Below are positions 25,746 through 34,418 of a stretch of 64,000 nucleotides of DNA, one piece after another. The position numbers and the translations under genes were made by a program. The notes under the pieces were generated by a model, which worked only from the letters and a program-made list of their open reading frames with translations, made no database searches and was not told the DNA's origin. Position 1 is the first letter of the stretch; every line of letters starts with the position of its first letter. The DNA comes from Halomarina pelagica (GTDB taxonomy: Archaea > Halobacteriota > Halobacteria > Halobacteriales > Haloarculaceae). The stretch lies in the NCBI RefSeq assembly GCF_024228315.1, contig NZ_CP100454.1, forward strand, positions 372,001 to 436,000. Direction: 5' to 3'.

Positions 25746-27269
25746 CTACGCCGTCGAGACCGATCGCTCGAACGCGTCGCCAGCACGGAGCACGTCGGCG
25801 TCCTCGAAGCGTCCGCCGACGAACATGAGTCCGACGGGAAGCCCGTCGCTCGTCCCCGCGGGCACCGAGATCGCGGGGTGGCCGGTCACGTCGAACGGGG
25901 CCGTGTTCGCGAGCATGTTCAGCGCCCGCTCGATGGCCTCGACGCGCGTGAGGTCCTCGCGGACCTCGTGGGCGGTCTGGGGCGTCGTCGGCATGGCGAG
26001 GACGTCCACGCCCGAGAGCGCGTCGTCGTAGCGCGCCGCGAGTTCGCGCCGGAGGTTCTGGGCCTTCGCGTAGTAGCGCCCGCGGTAGCGATCCGAGAGG
26101 TACTCCCCGAGGATCAGCGTGAGTTTGAGCGTCGTCAGGTAGTCGTCGGCCTGCGCCCGCCGCGCCCGACCGAACGCCTCCGCGAACTGCACGTCGTAGT
26201 AGCCCGTCCCGTACCGCCCCACGCCCTCGTCGCGCACGAGCGCGGTCGTCTCCTCCATCACGACGGCGTTCCAGATCGGCAGGCCGTCCGCGTGCATCGG
26301 GACCGACACCTCCTCGACGGTCGCCCCCTCGCTCTCGAAGGCGTCGAGTGCCTCCTGGACCGTCTCGTCGACGCCCGCCTCGCTCTCCTCGTGGCCGAAC
26401 CCTTCCGCGACGACGCCGACGGTCACCTCCCCCGGGTCGCCGTCGAGCGCGTCCTCGTACTCGTCGGTCTCGACGCGGCCCTGCCGGGGATCGAGCGGAT
26501 CGTGGCCGGCGATCACGTCGAGCACGCGCGCGCAGTCCTCGACGGTCCGCGCCATCGGCCCGACGTGGTCGAACGAGTGGCCGAGCCCGACGACGCCCGT
26601 GTAGGGGACGAGGCCGTGGGTCGGCTTGTGGCCGACGCCGCCGCTCCACGACGCCGGGATCCTGATGGAGCCGCCCTGGTCGCCGCCGATGGCGACGTCC
26701 ACCTCGCCTGCGACGACGGCGGCGATCGACCCGCTCGACGATCCGCCCGCGACGTGCTCGTCGCTCTGCGGGTTGAGCACCGGGCCGGTCGCGGAGAGTT
26801 CGCCGCTGCCGGAGAACGCCATGTCCTCCATGTTCAGCTTCCCGGTGATCGTCGCGCCCGCCCCGAGCAGGCGCGTCACGATCGTCGCGTCCGTCCGGGG
26901 GACGTACCCCTCGAACAGCTTCGAGCCGCAGGTCATCTCGACGCCCGCGAGCGCGACGTTGTCCTTCAGCCCGATCTCGTAGCCGACGAGCGGCCCGTCG
27001 TCCGCCCCCTCGACGGTGCACTTCGTCACGAAGGCGTTGAGGGGATCCTCGGCCGCGTCCGGGCGGTACCCGGGATCGCGGTCGGTGAACTCCACCTGCG
27101 GCGTCGGCGCTGACAGTTCGTCGAGCCGCTCGTACCCAGAGAGCGTCTCCTCGATGACCGCGGCGAAGTCGGCAACCTCCTCGTCGGAGAGGTGCATGTG
27201 GTGGCGGGCGGCCATCGTACGGATCTCCCCGGGGGTCGGGGGGCGGACGTTCGGCGGTGTGTGGGACAT
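25746..27269 (-). CDS. Amidase (amidase-signature family)
   Basis: A 507-residue hydrolase. The catalytic Lys is in IGLKDNVAL, the cis-Ser in GGSSSGSIAAVV, and the nucleophile Ser in GGDQGGSIRIPASW. PAISVPAGTSDGLPVGLMFVG is the usual C-terminal motif. It hydrolyses an amide of unknown type; it is not recognisable as GatA because no gatB/C is near. The ATG at 27269 (MSHTPPNVRPP) is preferred to one ten codons upstream. Confidence 0.9.
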   Translation of the reverse strand: MSHTPPNVRPPTPGEIRTMAARHHMHLSDEEVADFAAVIEETLSGYERLDELSAPTPQVEFTDRDPGYRPDAAEDPLNAFVTKCTVEGADDGPLVGYEIGLKDNVALAGVEMTCGSKLFEGYVPRTDATIVTRLLGAGATITGKLNMEDMAFSGSGELSATGPVLNPQSDEHVAGGSSSGSIAAVVAGEVDVAIGGDQGGSIRIPASWSGGVGHKPTHGLVPYTGVVGLGHSFDHVGPMARTVEDCARVLDVIAGHDPLDPRQGRVETDEYEDALDGDPGEVTVGVVAEGFGHEESEAGVDETVQEALDAFESEGATVEEVSVPMHADGLPIWNAVVMEETTALVRDEGVGRYGTGYYDVQFAEAFGRARRAQADDYLTTLKLTLILGEYLSDRYRGRYYAKAQNLRRELAARYDDALSGVDVLAMPTTPQTAHEVREDLTRVEAIERALNMLANTAPFDVTGHPAISVPAGTSDGLPVGLMFVGGRFEDADVLRAGDAFERSVSTA

Positions 27270-27386
27270 GCCATTGCGTAACACGGTAGAGGCCGACAAA
27301 ACAGTATCCCCGCGGGGACGGAGGCTCTGGCGTCGGAGACGGTTCCGACGGACGGTCGGACGATCCTCAGAACAGGTCGGAGACCC

Positions 27387-28334
27387 TCAGAGGTGGACCC
27401 GGTTCACGAACTCGGGGGACGCGGCGTCGAGTTGCTCCACGTTCTCGGCGACGATGTCCGCGAGGCGCTCGTAGTACTTCGGCGTGTGACCGCTGTTGTG
27501 GGGGGTGACGAACGCGTTCTCGAGCGTCCAGAGGACGTGGTCCGGGGGGAGGGGTTCGGGGTCGGTCACGTCGAGCGCCGCACCCCGAATGTGGTTGCTC
27601 CGCAGGGCGTCGACGAGGTCGTCGGTGTCCACGACCGGCCCGCGCGCGACGTTCACGAGCACGGCGCTCGGCGGGAGCGTGTCGAACGCCTTGGCGTCGA
27701 TCAGTCCCTCCGTCTCGTCGGTGAGCGGGACGGCGAGCACGAGGTAGTCCGTCCGCGCGAGCGCCCGGTGGAGGTCGTCGGTGCCGAGCACCTCGTCGGT
27801 CGGGCCGCCCTTCTCGGGGGAGTGGCGCACGCCGATCGTGTGGACGCCGAACCCCGAGAGGCGCTCCACGACCGCCGACCCGATCGCGCCGAGGCCGACG
27901 ACGGTGACGGTGCTCCCCGCCAGTTCGTGCGCCCGGTAGTGACGCCACTCGCGGCGCTGCTGTCGACGCCAGCCCTCGGGGAAGCGCCGGACGAACGCGA
28001 GGATGGCCCCCACGACGTGCTCGGCGATGTTCGGGCCGTGGACGCCGGAGGCGGTCGTCACCGCGACGTCGCGCTCGGCGAGCGCGTCGAGCGGGAGGTG
28101 GCCGTACCCGGCGTAGGAGCAGGCGAACAGTCGGAGCGCCTCGGCCCGATCGAGGAGGTCCTCGTCGATCAGCTTCCCGGTGACGACCTCGGCGTCTGCG
28201 ACGAGTTCGCGCTCCTCGGCCGGCGTCTCCGCGACGCGGATCCGAGCGTCCGGGAGGCGCGCTCGCAGTTCGTCGGCGTACGCCGAGACGGGCATTCCGT
28301 GGACGCCGTCGCGCAGGACGAGAACGGTAGTCAT
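27387..28334 (-). CDS. D-2-hydroxyacid dehydrogenase
   Basis: A 315-residue NAD(P)-dependent dehydrogenase. VVGLGAIGSAVVERL is the dinucleotide loop, VNVARGPVVD holds the catalytic Arg, DVTDPEPLPPDHVLW the Glu, and TPHNSGHTP the His. The D-3-phosphoglycerate dehydrogenase regulatory domain is absent. The start at 28334 (MTTVLVLRDGVHG) gives a normal-length N-terminal domain. Physiological substrate is unknown; it could pair with the 2-hydroxyacid oxidoreductase at 21481. Confidence 0.9.
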   Translation of the reverse strand: MTTVLVLRDGVHGMPVSAYADELRARLPDARIRVAETPAEERELVADAEVVTGKLIDEDLLDRAEALRLFACSYAGYGHLPLDALAERDVAVTTASGVHGPNIAEHVVGAILAFVRRFPEGWRRQQRREWRHYRAHELAGSTVTVVGLGAIGSAVVERLSGFGVHTIGVRHSPEKGGPTDEVLGTDDLHRALARTDYLVLAVPLTDETEGLIDAKAFDTLPPSAVLVNVARGPVVDTDDLVDALRSNHIRGAALDVTDPEPLPPDHVLWTLENAFVTPHNSGHTPKYYERLADIVAENVEQLDAASPEFVNRVHL

Positions 28335-28508
28335 CGTGTTCGACCGTTCTGTCCACCCCGTATTCAATGTAGGCGGTGACGACGGCGGCGAGAGGGGCGA
28401 CGGGCGTTCGGCCCGCGCCGGCGAGGTCGTCCCGTCGCGGACCGACCGACGCGCGACGCGTCCGCGCGGGGCAACCGATTTACCGGCGCGGGCGAAAGCG
28501 CCGCACGC

Positions 28509-29132
28509 ATGAGCGACGAGGACGGGAGCGCCGCGGACGGGTTCGTCGGCGACGGACGCAGGAAGCACGTCACGGTCGACACGGCGGGCGGCGAGCGCCA
28601 CGAGCACGGCGACGTCTACCTCCGTCACTCGGTGGACGCGTTCGAGGTGTCGCCCGACTTCGAGTTCCCGGCGGCCGAGACGACGCGCTACGAGAAGGCA
28701 GACCTCGCCCACGTCGCGGTGACCCAGCACCACTCGGCCTGCTTCGTCACCACGGCCGCCGCGGGCGAGGGCGAGACGCTCGACGCGCTCCGGTCGTTCC
28801 GCGACGGGACGATGCGTCGAACCCCGGTCGGTCGAGCGCTCGTCGGCGTCTACGAGGCCGTCAGCCCGCCGGTCGCCGCGACGCTCGCCGACCACCCCGA
28901 CGCGCGGACGACGCGCGTCGTCCGCTGGCTGGTCGACCGCTGTGCGACGCTCGTCCGGGTGCGCGAGGCCCGGACGACGCCGCTCGCGCGGGACGCGCTC
29001 GCCGTCGCGCTGACGCTCTGCTACGTCGTCGGCGTCTGCGTCGCGCTGGCCGGGCACGCGGCGATCCGCGGGCGAGCGCGGCTCGGTCGAATCAGTCGAG
29101 GAAGAACCGCTCGACGCTCTCGCGGGGGCTGA
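28509..29132 (+). CDS. CFI-box-CTERM domain protein
   Basis: A 207-residue protein. Residues about 78-122 contain a CFI-box: CFVTTAAAGEG, LRSFRDGTMRRTPVGRALV and YEAVSPPVAATLADHP. Cys78 is the invariant residue. A hydrophobic segment (about 161-187, LAVALTLCYVVGVCVALAG) and an Arg-rich end follow, as in C-terminal sorting/anchoring signals. The N-terminus is hydrophilic. A CAACCGATTTACC promoter-like box lies about 32 bp upstream. Its 3' end overlaps the convergent gene by 41 bp. Function unknown. Confidence 0.75.
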   Translation: MSDEDGSAADGFVGDGRRKHVTVDTAGGERHEHGDVYLRHSVDAFEVSPDFEFPAAETTRYEKADLAHVAVTQHHSACFVTTAAAGEGETLDALRSFRDGTMRRTPVGRALVGVYEAVSPPVAATLADHPDARTTRVVRWLVDRCATLVRVREARTTPLARDALAVALTLCYVVGVCVALAGHAAIRGRARLGRISRGRTARRSRGG

Positions 29133-29628
29133 ACCCGATGCCCCGGCCGCGCTCGACGGCGAACCCGTGGCGCTCGCCGCACGCCGCCACCGCGTCCGCG
29201 AGCGCGTCGAGGTCGTCCACCTCGTGGAGCCGGTAGGCGCGGCTCGCCCCCGCGACGGGGTGGACGGCGATCCGGGGGCGGCCGAACCGCCCGCCGTCGT
29301 GGAGCGTGACCCGATCGAGCGCGTCGTAGGCGTACCAGCGGACGGCGTCCGCCTGCAGGAGCACCTCGTCGATCCCGTGGATCTCGTAGATGCGCGCCAT
29401 CGCGCCCGCCTCTCGGCGGTGCTTTCGCGTGCCGAGACCGAACATCGGCGTGAGGTAGGCGTACTCGGCGACGTGGAGGCCGTCGTTCGCGAAGAACACC
29501 TCGGCGAGGCGCAGGGGGAACGACCCCGTCATCCCGAAGTGGACGTGGCACTCGACCTCGACGTCCGAGGTCGGGAGGTCCTCGAACTCGTTCGGGTCGA
29601 TCTCCGCGGGATCCGAGGCGTCGGTCAC
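29092..29628 (-). CDS. Conserved haloarchaeal protein of unknown function
   Basis: A 178-residue acidic protein: ECHVHFGMTGSFPLRLAEVFF near the start, MFGLGTRKHRREAGAMARIYE in the middle, and ESVERFFLD at the C-terminus. No catalytic motif recognised. Its ATG overlaps the stop of the upstream membrane-protein gene (ATGA), so the two are co-translated. It overlaps the convergent CFI-box gene at its 3' end. Confidence 0.75.
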   Translation of the reverse strand: MTDASDPAEIDPNEFEDLPTSDVEVECHVHFGMTGSFPLRLAEVFFANDGLHVAEYAYLTPMFGLGTRKHRREAGAMARIYEIHGIDEVLLQADAVRWYAYDALDRVTLHDGGRFGRPRIAVHPVAGASRAYRLHEVDDLDALADAVAACGERHGFAVERGRGIGFSPRESVERFFLD

Positions 29629-30020
29629 GCCTCCGCCCTCCGGTCGCCGTCCTCGCCGTCGCGGAACGCGATCCGGCCGAACAGCAGCGCCCCGCCGACG
29701 AATAGCAGGCCGAGGATCGGGTTCACTTCGAGGGCGGCGTAGAGGCCGGCGGCGACGCCCGCGAGCGCCAGGACCGCCGCGAGGCGGGTCCGGAGGGGAT
29801 ACGACGGCTCGGCCGTCTCGCCCCGTCGCGCCGCCCGCCGGGCGCGTCGTTCGCCGAGGTACGTCACGATCATCACCGCGAGCGTCACGGCCACGAGGGC
29901 GGTCCTGACCGCTCGCGGGACGGTGATCCCGGCCGCCGCCTCCAGGGCGATCGGAAGGGCGATGACGGCCAGACCGCCGAGGTAGACGACGGTGCGGTGG
30001 GCGACGAGGAGTCCTAACAT
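29625..30020 (-). CDS. Small multi-pass membrane protein
   Basis: A 131-residue protein with four likely transmembrane segments (VVYLGGLAVIALPIALEAAAG, VRTALVAVTLAVMIVTYLG, LAAVLALAGVAAGLYAAL, LGLLFVGGALLFGRIAF) and Arg-rich loops. The start at 30020 (MLGLLVAH) begins immediately with the first segment. Coupled to the downstream 178-residue gene by a 4-bp overlap. No known family. Confidence 0.7.
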   Translation of the reverse strand: MLGLLVAHRTVVYLGGLAVIALPIALEAAAGITVPRAVRTALVAVTLAVMIVTYLGERRARRAARRGETAEPSYPLRTRLAAVLALAGVAAGLYAALEVNPILGLLFVGGALLFGRIAFRDGEDGDRRAEA

Positions 30021-30109
30021 CTGTGCTGGCAGTCCGAGTTGGCGCGTCGCGCGATAAAAAGCGTGTCCCTCCCTGACGCGCCCGTCGAAAAACGTGCCGC
30101 TCGATCCGT

Positions 30110-31858
30110 TCAGGAGAGGAAGCCGCTCGCTTCCTCGGCGTCGGTGACGGTACCGCTCGCGTTCAGCTTCGCCCGCGCGGAGACGTACATGGTGTACACC
30201 TGCACGACGAGCGCGAACAGCCAGAGGAGGTAGCCGCCGAGACCGCTGTCGACGACGTTGATCGACGTGCTGAACGCCGACAGACCGACCGGCCCGCTCA
30301 GCTGTGCGCCGATGAGGAGCACGCTGAAGAAGCCGAAGAAGCCCGTCGCCCACCACATCGCGACGACGCGCGCCCACCCGGGCTGGGTGTGCTCCGGCAG
30401 GTGGGTCGTGTTGAGGATGACCGTGAGCGCGTTGTACGGCCACATCATCACGCCCGCGATGGCCGCGCCGATGACCAGCAGGATCCACGGCTGGCCGAGG
30501 CCCATCGTCCCGGTGGCGAAGATGATGGCGATGCCCCAGAGCGTGAACAGCGTCAGTAATCCGAGGAACACCCGCGAGAGGTCCCAGCCGTGGGTGCGGC
30601 CGTAGCCCTGGTAGAGGATGTCCACGCTGTTTCTGACGAACGACTCGACGATGGCGTACTGGGTGCTGAACAGCGCGATGAAGATGACGGCGTACAGGAG
30701 CGTCGCCGTGAGGCCGTCGAGCTGCGGGATGATGACGTTCACCCACATCCCGATGGCGTCGTCGACGACGTTCGTCCCCGGCGGGACGTACTGTGCCGTG
30801 ATCGTCATCGCCACGGTGGCGACGACGAGCAGCCCGATGACGAACGTCAGGAAGTGCTCGCGCTGGGTGACCTTCCACCACCCGCGCCAGCGCCGGAGGT
30901 TCGTCTCGGTCGGCTCGAACGCGAACCCGTCGTAGATCCGCTCGGGGGTCGCCCCCCGGAGGGGGTTCTTCACGCGGCCCTGGTAGGTGCCCATGCCGTA
31001 GCCCTTCTCCCTCGACCAGACGCCCTGAGAGAGGTTGATGTAGCCGCCCGCGCCGGCGTAGGCCAGCCCGCCGAGGAACGTCGCGATGTCGAGTTCGTTC
31101 TGCGGCGGGAGCGCGCCGAAGCTGACGGCCCCCGACGGGACGTTGACCAGTTCGCCGGCCGAACCGACGACGAAGATGAGGACGACCGCGAAGACGATGG
31201 CGAGCGCCATCAGCACGATCTGGATCTTCTCGATGACGTTGTACAGGACGGGGCCGGCCATGTACGACAGCCAGATGACGACCATCGAGGCGACGCCGAT
31301 GATCCACCACTGCTCGCTCGGGTTCGCCAGCCCGGCCCAGTTGGCGAGCACCTGCGCGCCGCCGGCGGCCCACCCGGGCCAGCCCAGGTGGAAGAACCCG
31401 GCGGCGAGGAAGAACCACGGCCAGACGCCGTTGATGCGGTCGTACCCCCGGAAGATGCTCTCGCCGGTGGCCATGGTCCAGCGTTGCAGTTCCGTGTTGA
31501 TGAAGAACTGCGTGAGGACGCCGACCCAGAACGCCCAGTAGAGCGTCCACCCGTACTGGGCGATGAGCGTCGGCCAGAACATCGTCTCGCCGCTGCCCAG
31601 CGACGCGCCGAGCATGATGGCGCTCGGCCCGACGATGTGACTCACCTTCGGCACCTTCGGCAGGTCGGCCTCCTTGAACGGTTCCAGACGACCCCGTTTC
31701 GGGTACTCCGCCGTCTGCGGAGCCGTCTCGAGGTCGTCGTAGTCGAGTTCTCGGTACACCGTGTCGCGGTACTGTTCTCCGACCTCCTCGCTCGCGTAGA
31801 CGTCGTCGGAGACGACCCCTCCGTCGCTCCTCGTCGGTTCGTCGGGTGATTCAGTCAT
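30110..31858 (-). CDS. Nramp-family-like transporter lacking the canonical metal motifs
   Basis: A 582-residue membrane protein. After a hydrophilic 70-residue N-terminus it has about 11-12 transmembrane helices. The first helix reads HIVGPSAIMLGASLGSGE where Nramp proteins have GP...DPGN, and the TM6 region reads GGYINLSQGVWS where MPHN is expected. So it belongs to a divergent Nramp-like branch and may not carry Mn2+/Fe2+. ATG at 31858 (MTESPDEPTR) follows a TATA-like ctttattac (minus strand, 31943-31951) and a palindrome at 31901-31913. Confidence 0.8.
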   Translation of the reverse strand: MTESPDEPTRSDGGVVSDDVYASEEVGEQYRDTVYRELDYDDLETAPQTAEYPKRGRLEPFKEADLPKVPKVSHIVGPSAIMLGASLGSGETMFWPTLIAQYGWTLYWAFWVGVLTQFFINTELQRWTMATGESIFRGYDRINGVWPWFFLAAGFFHLGWPGWAAGGAQVLANWAGLANPSEQWWIIGVASMVVIWLSYMAGPVLYNVIEKIQIVLMALAIVFAVVLIFVVGSAGELVNVPSGAVSFGALPPQNELDIATFLGGLAYAGAGGYINLSQGVWSREKGYGMGTYQGRVKNPLRGATPERIYDGFAFEPTETNLRRWRGWWKVTQREHFLTFVIGLLVVATVAMTITAQYVPPGTNVVDDAIGMWVNVIIPQLDGLTATLLYAVIFIALFSTQYAIVESFVRNSVDILYQGYGRTHGWDLSRVFLGLLTLFTLWGIAIIFATGTMGLGQPWILLVIGAAIAGVMMWPYNALTVILNTTHLPEHTQPGWARVVAMWWATGFFGFFSVLLIGAQLSGPVGLSAFSTSINVVDSGLGGYLLWLFALVVQVYTMYVSARAKLNASGTVTDAEEASGFLS

Positions 31859-31900
31859 GGTTCCTCTCGTGTGGGTGGGTCGGAATCGGACACGATCATT

Positions 31901-31913
31901 GGTGTCCAACACC
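31901..31913 (-). promoter_or_regulatory. Palindrome in the leader of the Nramp-like gene
   Basis: ggtgt-cca-acacc, a perfect 5-bp dyad with 3-bp centre. It lies between a TATA-like box (31943-31951) and the start codon (31858), near the expected transcription start, which is a typical repressor position. No regulator can be named. Confidence 0.45.
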
Positions 31914-32089
31914 GTGGCATATGACTGCATGCAACGTGTAATAAAGACACGGGGTACCTCCCGGAATATTTGGATCACGCGAGCGGAACGTCGGAGGATC
32001 GTCGCTCGGTTCGTCCCGTCCCCTCGATCGTCCACGTCCGTCCGCACGGTCGGACTGCCATCGCTATCGGGACACGTAGCCGATAGTAT

Positions 32090-32293
32090 ATGCGCCCCGG
32101 CCCCCTATGTGCCCCAGTGTCACTGCTCGGGTTCGTGCTTACCCGCGCGATCATCGTCGCCGCCGCGATGCTCGCCTTCCTCTTTCTCGTCAGCGGCGCA
32201 TACGTCCTCTCGGCGATGTTCGCCTCCCTCCTGGTCGTCTACGGCTACCTGCTGTACTACGGCGACGCCCCGATCGAGCATCGAATCCCGTAA
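32090..32293 (+). CDS. Small membrane protein (67 aa)
   Basis: Residues about 17-58 hold two hydrophobic segments (TRAIIVAAAMLAFLFLVSG, VLSAMFASLLVVYGYLLYYG) and a short polar end (GDAPIEHRIP). A TATA-like agtata (32084-32089) lies right at the start, so translation may begin further downstream. No family known. Confidence 0.5.
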   Translation: MRPGPLCAPVSLLGFVLTRAIIVAAAMLAFLFLVSGAYVLSAMFASLLVVYGYLLYYGDAPIEHRIP

Positions 32294-32349
32294 TTCACGA
32301 AACACGAACGAGTCACGTCGTTTAAGTCACTACGCGCGGGCGTAGGCGT

Positions 32350-33711
32350 ATGCACGAGGTAGACGTGGCCATCGTCGGTGGTGGCCCCGCCGGGTCCTCG
32401 GCGGCGCGGGCGGCCGCCGAGGAGGGGGCCGACGCCGTCGTCCTGGAGAAGGGCGTCCCCCGCGCCGACCGTGACGGCCTCGGGCCGGACTCGACGGACG
32501 CCGCAGGCATTCTCGACTACTGGGTCGACATCATGGAGTTCGCCCCCGACGAGATCCCCGAGTGGGTGAAGTGCCGCGAACTCTCCGGTGCGGCGTTCGT
32601 CGGGCCGAACGAGTCGATGACGCTCAGGTCGACGGGCATCGACTCCTCCTACCCGAACTTCGGGTTCACGATGCACCGCGCGCGCTTCGACGACTGGCTC
32701 CGGGAACGCGCAGAGGACGCGGGCGCGGAGTACCGCGTCGGCGCGGCCGTCCGCGAGGTCGAGACGGACCACCGATCGTACGTCCACACGCTGACGCTGC
32801 GCGACGGCGAGCAGGTCAGGGCCGACTACCTCGTCCTCGCCGACGGCCCGCAGCGCACCGTCACGAGTCGGGTGCTCGACCCGCTGCTCCCGGACGGCTC
32901 GGTCGATCGCCTCGCTTCGCCCCGCGCCAACCACATCGCCTACCAGGAGCACCGCCGATTCCCCGAGGAGGTGTTCGAGGACGACCTCCTCAAGTTCTGG
33001 TGGGGCGTGATGCCCGGCCACACCGCCTACCCGTGGGTCTTCCCCAACGACGGCACCGTGGCCCGCGTCGGACTCACGATGCCCATCGGGATGGACCTCG
33101 CCGCGGTCGAGGACCGCGACTCGTACAGGCTCCTGCGCCCCGACGACGAGCGCATCCCGCAGGGGAAGGTGTACGTCCGCCGCCTGCTCGAACAGGAGTA
33201 CGGCGATCGCTACGACATAGAGGAGCACTTCCCGCTCGTCGAGGACCGCGGCAAGCGGGGCGGCACCGAGACCTATCCGATCTCCTCGACCCGGCCGATC
33301 GACTCGCCCACGCCCGCGAACGTCGCCGTCGTCGGCGGGGCGATGGGCGCGACGAGCGCCTTCCACGAGGGGGGCGACCACGTCGCCGTCCGAACGGGGA
33401 AGATCGCGGGCCGTCTCGCCGCCCTCGGCGCGCTCCGCGCGTACAACAGCGAGTGGAAGCGGGCCATCGGCGAGGAGGTGCTCCGGAACGTCGCCCTCGC
33501 GGAACTCGTCCGGGGGTACCGTCCCGCCGACTGGGACCGGACGCTCCGCACCGCGGGCAGCATCGTCGAGCGCGGGGAGGGGTTCGGCCTTCGCAACTCG
33601 GTCGCCGCGGGCGCGGCGGGAGCGAAGCTGTTCGCCCGCTACCAGCGCGTCAAGCGCCGCTACCGCGACGGCCGGTACGTCCAGATCCGCGAGGGCGACT
33701 ACGCCGTCTGA
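32350..33711 (+). CDS. Geranylgeranyl reductase-family FAD protein
   Basis: A 453-residue FAD-dependent oxidoreductase: VDVAIVGGGPAGSSAARAA is the Rossmann FAD motif, YLVLADGPQRTV the second FAD motif and NVAVVGGAMGATSAFHEGG the third. Members reduce isoprenoid double bonds in archaeal lipid and respiratory quinone side chains. A cgtcgtttaag box (32317-32327) lies about 28 bp upstream. Whether it acts on lipids or another polyprenyl is not visible. Confidence 0.87.
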   Translation: MHEVDVAIVGGGPAGSSAARAAAEEGADAVVLEKGVPRADRDGLGPDSTDAAGILDYWVDIMEFAPDEIPEWVKCRELSGAAFVGPNESMTLRSTGIDSSYPNFGFTMHRARFDDWLRERAEDAGAEYRVGAAVREVETDHRSYVHTLTLRDGEQVRADYLVLADGPQRTVTSRVLDPLLPDGSVDRLASPRANHIAYQEHRRFPEEVFEDDLLKFWWGVMPGHTAYPWVFPNDGTVARVGLTMPIGMDLAAVEDRDSYRLLRPDDERIPQGKVYVRRLLEQEYGDRYDIEEHFPLVEDRGKRGGTETYPISSTRPIDSPTPANVAVVGGAMGATSAFHEGGDHVAVRTGKIAGRLAALGALRAYNSEWKRAIGEEVLRNVALAELVRGYRPADWDRTLRTAGSIVERGEGFGLRNSVAAGAAGAKLFARYQRVKRRYRDGRYVQIREGDYAV

Positions 33712-33743
33712 GCGGAAGGAAGGGCTTATCTCGCCGCGTCGAC

Positions 33744-33750
33744 TATATAA
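33744..33750 (+). promoter_or_regulatory. Strong TATA box before the multi-hairpin RNA candidate
   Basis: tatataa, one of the clearest TATA boxes in the window, 33 bp after the upstream stop codon. No protein-coding start follows at leaderless distance, but the hairpin array begins about 65 bp downstream. Predicted transcription start is near 33773-33780. Confidence 0.6.
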
Positions 33751-33774
33751 AGTGCGCGCCTCTAGTCCCCGCCC

Positions 33775-33965
33775 GAGTTCATCCCCCGCGGATGCGATGA
33801 CAGCGCGGAGAACCCGGGCGCGCGACATGCGGGCGCGGTCCCTCGGGACCGCGCGTTCGGCGGTTGACGCCGCCTCACTGAAACGCGGTGCCTCTGGCAC
33901 CGTGGACTCGACGGCTAACGCCGTCTCGTCGTTCCGCGGCCCTGACGGGCCGCGCGCGCCCGGCA
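33775..33965 (+). ncRNA. Candidate structured RNA: five hairpins inside an 11-bp closing stem
   Basis: The closing stem is 33814-33824 (ccgggcgcgcg) with its exact inverse at 33953-33963. Inside are five perfect hairpins: 33833-33854 (10 bp), 33858-33872 (5 bp), 33886-33902 (7 bp), 33910-33925 (6 bp) and 33935-33954 (8 bp). The last overlaps the closing stem by two bases. Loops are 2-5 bases, three of them T-rich/A-containing (gttga, taac, tgac). A strong TATA box lies upstream. No RNase P, SRP or 5S signature is visible. Strand is inferred from the promoter. The start at 33775 is approximate and the 3' end is not defined. Confidence 0.55.
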
Positions 33966-34171
33966 CGAGGGTTTCCCGACCGACGCGGCACGCAGCCACG
34001 GGATGAGGTCGGACGTTAGTGTTCCGGGCGACATTCCAAAACTACCGCCAGCGCTACGCACGTCGCCTGCTACGGGGTGTCCATATGACGAAGCCGTGAG
34101 TCGGACGTGGGTCGATCGTAACTCGTAGTCGGACCTGAACGATTAACCAGGCCCGCGGACCAAGAACGGGT
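33966..34171. other. Spacer between RNA candidate and small ORF
   Basis: No gene supported. acgattaacca (34138-34148) is a TATA-like box about 28 bp before the ATG at 34172. Confidence 0.4.
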
Positions 34172-34312
34172 ATGGCGACCGAAGAACAAGCGGGTGAACG
34201 TACGCCGCTCGACGACGTGATGGAGGACATCCGGCGTGAACTCGTGTCGCGAGTCGCCGAGGCAGATCGGGACGAACGCCGCGAGATCTACGATGCACTC
34301 GAAAACGAGTAG
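34172..34312 (+). CDS. Small acidic protein (46 aa)
   Basis: MATEEQAGERTPLDDVMEDI is followed by a highly charged helix (RRELVSRVAEADRDERR) and ends EIYDALENE. Acidic haloarchaeal composition and a TATA-like box 28 bp upstream support it. Its C-terminus resembles the partial protein ending at base 38. It could be an antitoxin-like or regulatory small protein, but it points toward the toxin gene from the opposite strand and is not in its operon. Confidence 0.6.
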   Translation: MATEEQAGERTPLDDVMEDIRRELVSRVAEADRDERREIYDALENE

Positions 34313-34418
34313 GTCACCGACGCTCTCCGGTTCTCGCCCCGAAAACTACGCTCACTGCGCTTCCACCGAGCCTACTAGTAGATTCTCGCCCAGTCGCATT
34401 CCGGGCGAATATTTCGAT

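Noticed and set aside
30590-31849. A 419-codon plus-strand frame opposite the Nramp-like gene
   Set aside because: The minus strand encodes a convincing transporter; the antisense frame is Asp/Arg/His-rich without motifs.
33775-33965. RNase P RNA or SRP RNA as identity of the hairpin array
   Set aside because: Neither the conserved RNase P core nor the SRP helix 8 consensus is visible, and the region is too short and simple.
33752-34006. An 84-codon ORF across the hairpin array
   Set aside because: Arg/Ala/Ser-rich, unlike acidic haloarchaeal proteins. The perfect inverted repeats are better explained as RNA structure.
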